From JBJELF01 sp051879015 (GTDB lineage: Bacteria > Bacillota > Clostridia > Lachnospirales > Lachnospiraceae), in the NCBI GenBank assembly GCA_051879015.1, contig JBJELF010000055.1:1-61008 (forward strand): a stretch of DNA of 61,008 bases, read 5' to 3'. The position numbers and the translations under genes were made by a program. Below the pieces are notes generated by a model, which had not been told where the DNA came from, did no database searches, and was given only the letters and a program-made list of their open reading frames with translations. Every line of letters starts with the position of its first letter. The stretch's first letter is position 1. This document shows, piece after piece, positions 56,652-61,008 of the stretch.

Positions 56652-57986
56652 TTATACAATGCCCTGAGCGGTCATAGCATCCGCAACCTTTAAGAAACCA
56701 GCGATATTAGCACCGGCTACATAGTCACCGTCCATACCATACTTCTTAGCAGCATCATCCAAATTGTGGAAAATGTTAACCATGATATTCTTTAATTTAC
56801 TGTCTACTTCCTCAAAAGTCCAGCTCAAACGCTCGCTGTTCTGGCTCATCTCAAGAGCAGAAGTAGCTACACCACCGGCATTGGCAGCTTTACCTGGGCA
56901 GAACAGTACGCCATTTTCCTGAAGATATTTAGTTGCTTCCATCGTAGTAGGCATATTTGCACCCTCAGCTACTGCGATACAACCATTAGCAACCAACTGC
57001 TTTGCATCCTCAACATCCAACTCATTCTGAGTTGCACATGGAAGAGCCACATCACACTTGATGGACCAAACGCCACGACCTTCATGGTACTCCGCAGATG
57101 GTCTAGCAGCCGCATACTCAGTCAAACGAGCACGCTTTACTTCTTTAATTTCCTTCAAAAGTGCTACATCGATACCCTCGGAATCATAAACCCAACCAGT
57201 GGAATCAGAAGCAGTCACTGGCTTAGCACCCAACTGCCATGCCTTCTGAATTGCGTAGATTGCTACATTTCCTGCACCAGATACAACTACAGTCTTACCA
57301 GCAATATCCTGACCATTGCACTTAAGCATCTCTTCTGTCAAGTATAACAAACCATAACCAGTTGCCTCTGTTCTAGCCAAAGAACCACCATAGGAAAGAC
57401 CCTTGCCAGTCAAAACACCTTCATATAAACCAGTCAATCTCTTATACTGGCCATACATATAACCAATTTCTCTTGCACCAGTACCAATATCACCTGCTGG
57501 TACATCTGTGTCTGCACCAATATACTTATAAAGTTCTGTGATAAAACTCTGGCAAAATGCCATCACTTCACGGTCAGACTTACCCTTTGGATTAAAGTCA
57601 GAACCACCCTTGCCGCCGCCAATTGGAAGACCAGTCAGGGAGTTCTTGAAAATCTGCTCGAAACCTAAAAACTTGATAATACCTAAATTTACACTTGGAT
57701 GAAGTCTCAAACCACCCTTGTATGGTCCAATAGCGCTGTTGAACTGTACACGATAACCATTATTTACCTGTACCTGTCCCTTGTCATCTACCCATGGCAC
57801 ACGGAACAACAACTGACGCTCTGGAGTTACCAAACGCTCCAATAATGCATCCTTGCGATATGCTTCTTCATTTGCCTCAATTACCACACGAAGAGATTCC
57901 AATACCTCCTTAACTGCCTGATGAAATTCTGGCTGCGCTGGATTCTGATCTACAACTCTTTGAAACACCTCATCAACATATGACAT
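56652..57986 (-). CDS. gdhA: NADP-specific glutamate dehydrogenase
   Basis: 444 residues, hexameric family I enzyme joining ammonia to 2-oxoglutarate. The catalytic region has GPYKGGLRLHPSVNLG and GLPIGGGKGGSDFNPKGK; the Rossmann part has VVSGAGNVAIYA. Start has AGGAGGG. It is transcribed from a sigma-A promoter through a roughly 120-nt structured leader. Confidence 0.97.
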   Translation of the reverse strand: MSYVDEVFQRVVDQNPAQPEFHQAVKEVLESLRVVIEANEEAYRKDALLERLVTPERQLLFRVPWVDDKGQVQVNNGYRVQFNSAIGPYKGGLRLHPSVNLGIIKFLGFEQIFKNSLTGLPIGGGKGGSDFNPKGKSDREVMAFCQSFITELYKYIGADTDVPAGDIGTGAREIGYMYGQYKRLTGLYEGVLTGKGLSYGGSLARTEATGYGLLYLTEEMLKCNGQDIAGKTVVVSGAGNVAIYAIQKAWQLGAKPVTASDSTGWVYDSEGIDVALLKEIKEVKRARLTEYAAARPSAEYHEGRGVWSIKCDVALPCATQNELDVEDAKQLVANGCIAVAEGANMPTTMEATKYLQENGVLFCPGKAANAGGVATSALEMSQNSERLSWTFEEVDSKLKNIMVNIFHNLDDAAKKYGMDGDYVAGANIAGFLKVADAMTAQGIV

Positions 57987-58012
57987 AATATACGCCCTCC
58001 TAATAAATCTTT

Positions 58013-58100
58013 GCAGACGCTGCCATAGTCTATTTCTATAGTCTATAACAGTTTTGACGAAATAAGCAGTAACTGCTCCGCCACTATAGTTTTCGTCTGC
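58013..58100 (-). promoter_or_regulatory. Structured gdhA leader with alternative stems
   Basis: In the transcript, GCAGACG (complement of 58094-58100) can pair with CGTCTGC (complement of 58013-58019). The overlapping GACGAAA can instead pair with TTTCGTC nearer by (58056-58062 with 58091-58097). The two cannot form together. I do not recognise a known riboswitch. Confidence 0.5.
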
Positions 58101-58112
58101 TCATCGGTGCAT

Positions 58113-58141
58113 ATTATATATCATTTTGTTCTATAGCACAA
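58113..58141 (-). promoter_or_regulatory. Sigma-A promoter of gdhA
   Basis: TTGTGC (58136-58141), 17 bp, TATAAT (58113-58118). A palindrome AAATTTGT-N8-ACAAATTT at 58146-58169 lies just upstream and may bind a regulator. Confidence 0.78.
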
Positions 58142-58265
58142 GCCGAAATTTGTGCAGCAGAACAAATTTCCCCTAATTTTATATATTTTTAACCAAATAA
58201 TATTCATTTTATTTAGTCTATTTTCAATTTTTGTGCTGACGCACAATGAATAAATGCATAATTTA

Positions 58266-58313
58266 ATACCAAAAATTAGGGGTCAAAATACCTTTTGACC
58301 CCAACATCATAAT
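58266..58313. repeat. R1 core copy
   Basis: Perfect GGGGTCAAAATACCTTTTGACCCC (58279-58302), then AACATCAT. It lies 25 bp after the stop of the SseB-like gene and may act as its terminator. Confidence 0.8.
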
Positions 58314-58337
58314 TTATAACGATTTTCCCCGGATCCT

Positions 58338-59123
58338 TTACTTCCAGGAATATCTCTGACTCAGGCGAGTCACATAATCTTTCGGCATTGGCACACCGAC
58401 ACCAGTTGGATTGATGAAAAATCCCTTTACTTCCTCCGGCAAAACCATCTTACTCAATTTTTCAATATCCAATTTGAGCACTTTTAATTCCTGATTACTG
58501 CCCTTGAAGCGAGTATACTCCATTGCATCTGTAAACACAGGTGCCATCGGACTGCCATCCTGCATTTTGATGACAACTAACTGTGCGCTCTTCTTACCAT
58601 CCATTTCCACTTCCTTGATTGGCATCAAGTACTGAGCACGGGTCATGTTAGCCACCATTTCTTCCTCCAAATCTCTGCAGCGCTCTGCTACTGGCTGTTC
58701 CACCTGCTGTCTTCTCGCTTCCTGCATGAAATAAATCATACTAAGCTGAAACTGTGGATTCTCCAATGGACGCTGCGCCTCTGGAATAGCAGAAAAATCT
58801 GGTCTTCTCACAAACTCATTCAACTGAACAGTATAGACATCTTCCCCAGAATCAAACACCACCGCATTGACACCATACGCATACAGATCTGAGAAAATCT
58901 TCAGCATATTCTTCTTTTCTACCTTGATGGCAATAGCAGGTCGTTTATCTGCGGTCAAAGCCTTTGCTTTCTCAACTGCATTTATTTCACTTAAATATAC
59001 AAATACTTCATCATCATAAGTTTCCTTGTCACATTCTACATAAGGAACATGAGTCAAACGCGAAAAAATCACAAACACCTGCTCTAAATTTGGTATCGAT
59101 CTTAATAACTCTTCCTTGGTCAT
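58338..59123 (-). CDS. SseB-like protein
   Basis: Start at 59123 (MTKEELLRSIPNLEQVFV), with GGAGG 6 bp upstream. 261 residues. The middle holds an SseB-type N-terminal domain feature (LYAYGVNAVVFDSGE), and the C-terminal part has DGSPMAPVFTDAMEYTRFKG, typical of the SseB family. Cytoplasmic; function uncertain, linked in E. coli to serine sensitivity. Lies between ptsI and gdhA. Confidence 0.78.
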   Translation of the reverse strand: MTKEELLRSIPNLEQVFVIFSRLTHVPYVECDKETYDDEVFVYLSEINAVEKAKALTADKRPAIAIKVEKKNMLKIFSDLYAYGVNAVVFDSGEDVYTVQLNEFVRRPDFSAIPEAQRPLENPQFQLSMIYFMQEARRQQVEQPVAERCRDLEEEMVANMTRAQYLMPIKEVEMDGKKSAQLVVIKMQDGSPMAPVFTDAMEYTRFKGSNQELKVLKLDIEKLSKMVLPEEVKGFFINPTGVGVPMPKDYVTRLSQRYSWK

Positions 59124-59208
59124 TTTATTTCCTCCAATAATCCCAAAAATTTTATTCAACTTTTTTATTATAACACAACTTCTCTTAGATGACTACACCT
59201 AAATTCTG

Positions 59209-59270
59209 ACGATTCACGGTAAACACGTTAGCTTTAACAGTCTATGGAAACGGATTTAGCTGTGAATCGT
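59209..59270 (-). terminator. Inverted repeat at the end of ptsI
   Basis: Nine-bp arms ACGATTCAC (59209-59217) and GTGAATCGT (59262-59270); the latter overlaps the end of ptsI. The R3 motif TCACGGTAAACACG is inside. Confidence 0.45.
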
Positions 59271-60890
59271 TATATTTCTTACAGCTTGTCTGACCTTTAA
59301 TATAAAACTTGGCGATACAGAAAGTTCATCTATACCCATGCGCAAAAACTGCTCTGTCAAACTGGTATCCGCACCTAGCTCACCGCAGATGCCAACCCAA
59401 CATCCCTCTCGATGTCCATTGTCACACACCAACTTTATCATGCGAAGAACCGCCTCATGATGTGGATTGTAAATAGCATCCAGCTTCGCATTCTGTCGGT
59501 CGATGGCAAGCGTATACTGAGTCAAATCATTGGTACCAATGCTAAAAAAGTCCACTTCCTTTGCCAACAAATCGCTAATCATCACTGCCGCTGGAGTCTC
59601 AATCATAATGCCTTGCTCCATGTTTTCATTGAATAAAATGCCCACTTCACGCAGCTCTGCCTTGACTTCCTCCATAATTTTCTTAATTTTTCTTACTTCC
59701 TCTACAGAAATAATCATCGGATACATGATAGCAACATTTCCAAAGGCACTAGCACGCAAAATCGCACGCAGCTGGGTCTTAAACAGCTCTGGATGGTCCA
59801 AGCAAATGCGGATGGCTCGATAGCCAAGGGCCGGATTTTCTTCTTTTTCCATTGGAAAATAGTCAAGCTTCTTGTCAGCTCCGATATCCAAGGTACGGAT
59901 AATAACTTTCTTACCCGCCATAATCTCCGCTACCGACTTGTAAGCTAAAAATTGCTCATCCTCCGTTGGATAATGATGTTTTTCCAGATAAAGGAACTCG
60001 CTGCGAAACAGTCCAATCCCCGCTGCATCATTGTGCATAGCCGCCCATGCATCTCCAATATTTCCGATATTCGCATATAGCCGAATGGATACACCATCCT
60101 TCGTCTGAGTTGGTTTTCCCTTTAAGGTCAAGAGCATTTTCTTTTTTTGTTCTTCCCGCTGCTTCCTCTCCTCCATTTTCTGTAGGAAGCTTTGCTCAGG
60201 CTCAATATAAATATAACCCTCCATACCATCTACTACGGCAAACAGTCCATTCCAGGAAGGATCAATGTCCACTCCCACTAAAGCTGGAATATTCATCGAT
60301 TTTGCCAAAATAGCAGTATGTGAATTTGCCGAACCACGACGAGTCACAAAGGCAAGAATCTTACTCTTATCCATCTGAATAGTCTCACTAGGGCTCAAAT
60401 CCTCCGCCACAATGATAACAGGCTCACTAGAAGAAAATCGCTGCGTTTCATCCATTTTTTTTCCATTCAGCACATGAATGACTCGCTCCGCAATGTCTTT
60501 GATATCCTCACTTCTTGCTCTCATATACTCATCATCCATTGACTCAAACATACGGGCAAAATTATCTCCTGTTGTTGCCACAGCATATTCCGCACACACC
60601 ATCTGAGAATGTATCATTTCTTTCACTGCGCCAGAGAAATCTTCGTCTTCCAGCAACATCTGATGCACTTCAAATATGGCTGCATCTTTCTCTCCCACTT
60701 CCAACAAAGCCTTTTCATATAGTTTTCCTAACTGTCCAATCGAAACCCGAATTGCTTCCTCAAACCTTGCAATTTCTGATTCTATATCACTCACATGTTC
60801 TCTTCGAATTATATCCTGTTTCTTTCCATAAAATAATACTTTTCCAGATGCTACTCCGGAAAATACTGCTTTTCCTTGATATTGTCTCAT
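59256..60890 (-). CDS. ptsI: PTS enzyme I (phosphoenolpyruvate-protein phosphotransferase)
   Basis: 544 residues. First component of the sugar phosphotransferase system; takes phosphate from PEP and passes it to HPr. The phospho-His lies in RRGSANSHTAILAKS near residue 190; GIGLFRSEFLYL, IMYPMI and GICGELGAD (Cys near 502) are in the PEP-binding domain. RBS AAGGAG. The HPr gene is not in the window and may lie just beyond the right edge. Confidence 0.95.
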   Translation of the reverse strand: MRQYQGKAVFSGVASGKVLFYGKKQDIIRREHVSDIESEIARFEEAIRVSIGQLGKLYEKALLEVGEKDAAIFEVHQMLLEDEDFSGAVKEMIHSQMVCAEYAVATTGDNFARMFESMDDEYMRARSEDIKDIAERVIHVLNGKKMDETQRFSSSEPVIIVAEDLSPSETIQMDKSKILAFVTRRGSANSHTAILAKSMNIPALVGVDIDPSWNGLFAVVDGMEGYIYIEPEQSFLQKMEERKQREEQKKKMLLTLKGKPTQTKDGVSIRLYANIGNIGDAWAAMHNDAAGIGLFRSEFLYLEKHHYPTEDEQFLAYKSVAEIMAGKKVIIRTLDIGADKKLDYFPMEKEENPALGYRAIRICLDHPELFKTQLRAILRASAFGNVAIMYPMIISVEEVRKIKKIMEEVKAELREVGILFNENMEQGIMIETPAAVMISDLLAKEVDFFSIGTNDLTQYTLAIDRQNAKLDAIYNPHHEAVLRMIKLVCDNGHREGCWVGICGELGADTSLTEQFLRMGIDELSVSPSFILKVRQAVRNITIHS

Positions 60891-60948
60891 TTTTTGCTCC
60901 TTCTATTAAGCAACAAACTAGTCCATCTACTGTCCACTCTTCTATTTC

Positions 60949-61008
60949 ATGATTTGGGGTCAAAAGGTATTTTGACCCCTTGATACCTATGGATTGCTCC
61001 GCACGTTG
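60949..61008. repeat. R1 repeat copy, cut by window end
   Basis: ATGATTTGGGGTCAAAAGGT...TTTTGACCCCTTGATACCTATGGATTGCTCCGCACGTTG, running off the end of the window. Confidence 0.8.

Noticed and set aside
4107..61008. R1/R2 repeats as a CRISPR array or attachment sites
   Set aside because: Copies are scattered singly over the window, not regularly spaced, and no cas, integrase or prophage genes are present.

Overview
The window reads as a chromosomal segment of a low-GC anaerobic Firmicute, most likely a gut Lachnospiraceae. Supporting points are the AT-rich intergenic DNA, the AGGAGG-type ribosome binding sites, the mre/min/rodA/mgsA cell-shape cluster, the sepF-ylmH cluster, class III (anaerobic) ribonucleotide reductase, NADP-type glutamate dehydrogenase, and several small families I know mainly from Lachnospiraceae (DUF6062, DUF6106, DUF5721). 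I see no phage, plasmid, transposase, rRNA or CRISPR array. Nearly all genes lie on the minus strand. The exceptions are the serpin, the DUF378 protein, the DUF5721 protein and htpG.

Layout. 1-1149 holds the 3' part of a serpin gene. 1238-4353 holds a NYN-domain protein, an NlpC/P60 lipoprotein and a 57-residue small protein. 4666-9356 holds guaB, a DUF6106 membrane protein and groES-groEL with a CIRCE operator. 9683-15533 holds a DUF6062 protein, glnS, tRNA-Thr, a DUF2974 lipase-like protein, and the RNA-processing trio yacP-type/rlmB/mrnC. 15864-18133 holds the peptide transporter gene cstA, translationally coupled to an unknown upstream gene. 18249-19982 holds an ECF sigma factor with a membrane partner and a cytidylate-kinase-like protein. 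20172-26404 holds rluD-type/lspA, aroB, and the division cluster ylmH, sepF, PLP-binding YggS and an HlyD-like protein. 26618-27398 holds a DUF378 protein and a P-loop protein. 27522-37417 is the envelope and septum-placement operon: a DUF4321 gene, radC, mreC, mreD, a very long PBP2, minC, minD, minE, rodA, mgsA and a D,D-carboxypeptidase. It lacks mreB. 37634-48271 holds a methionine-gamma-lyase-like gene, miaA, mutL, mutS, miaB, a KtrB/TrkH K+ channel and an unknown gene. 48645-52672 holds degV, DUF5721 and htpG. 52760-56372 holds the anaerobic nucleotide operon nrdD-nrdG-dut and a small coiled-coil protein. 56652-60890 holds gdhA, an SseB-like gene and ptsI.

Regulation visible in the sequence. 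There are two CIRCE operators (groESL and htpG), tandem NrdR boxes 31 bp apart before nrdD, strong sigma-A promoters before tRNA-Thr, htpG and gdhA, and many intrinsic terminators. Two families of dispersed palindromic repeats, called R1 and R2 here, share a GGTCAAAAGG core. They recur just downstream of minus-strand stop codons and sometimes in 5' leaders. A third, looser family (R3) contains GGTAAACAC plus a hairpin.

The most unusual object is a roughly 330-nt, highly structured RNA between a CIRCE/sigma-A promoter and htpG (about 50358-50686). Its layout is a short 5' flank, a GTGA junction, then a multi-helix scaffold ending just before an ORF. This resembles a HEARO/IscB omega-RNA, but no iscB gene is present and htpG sits where iscB would be. 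The family assignment is from memory of the motif and is not proven.
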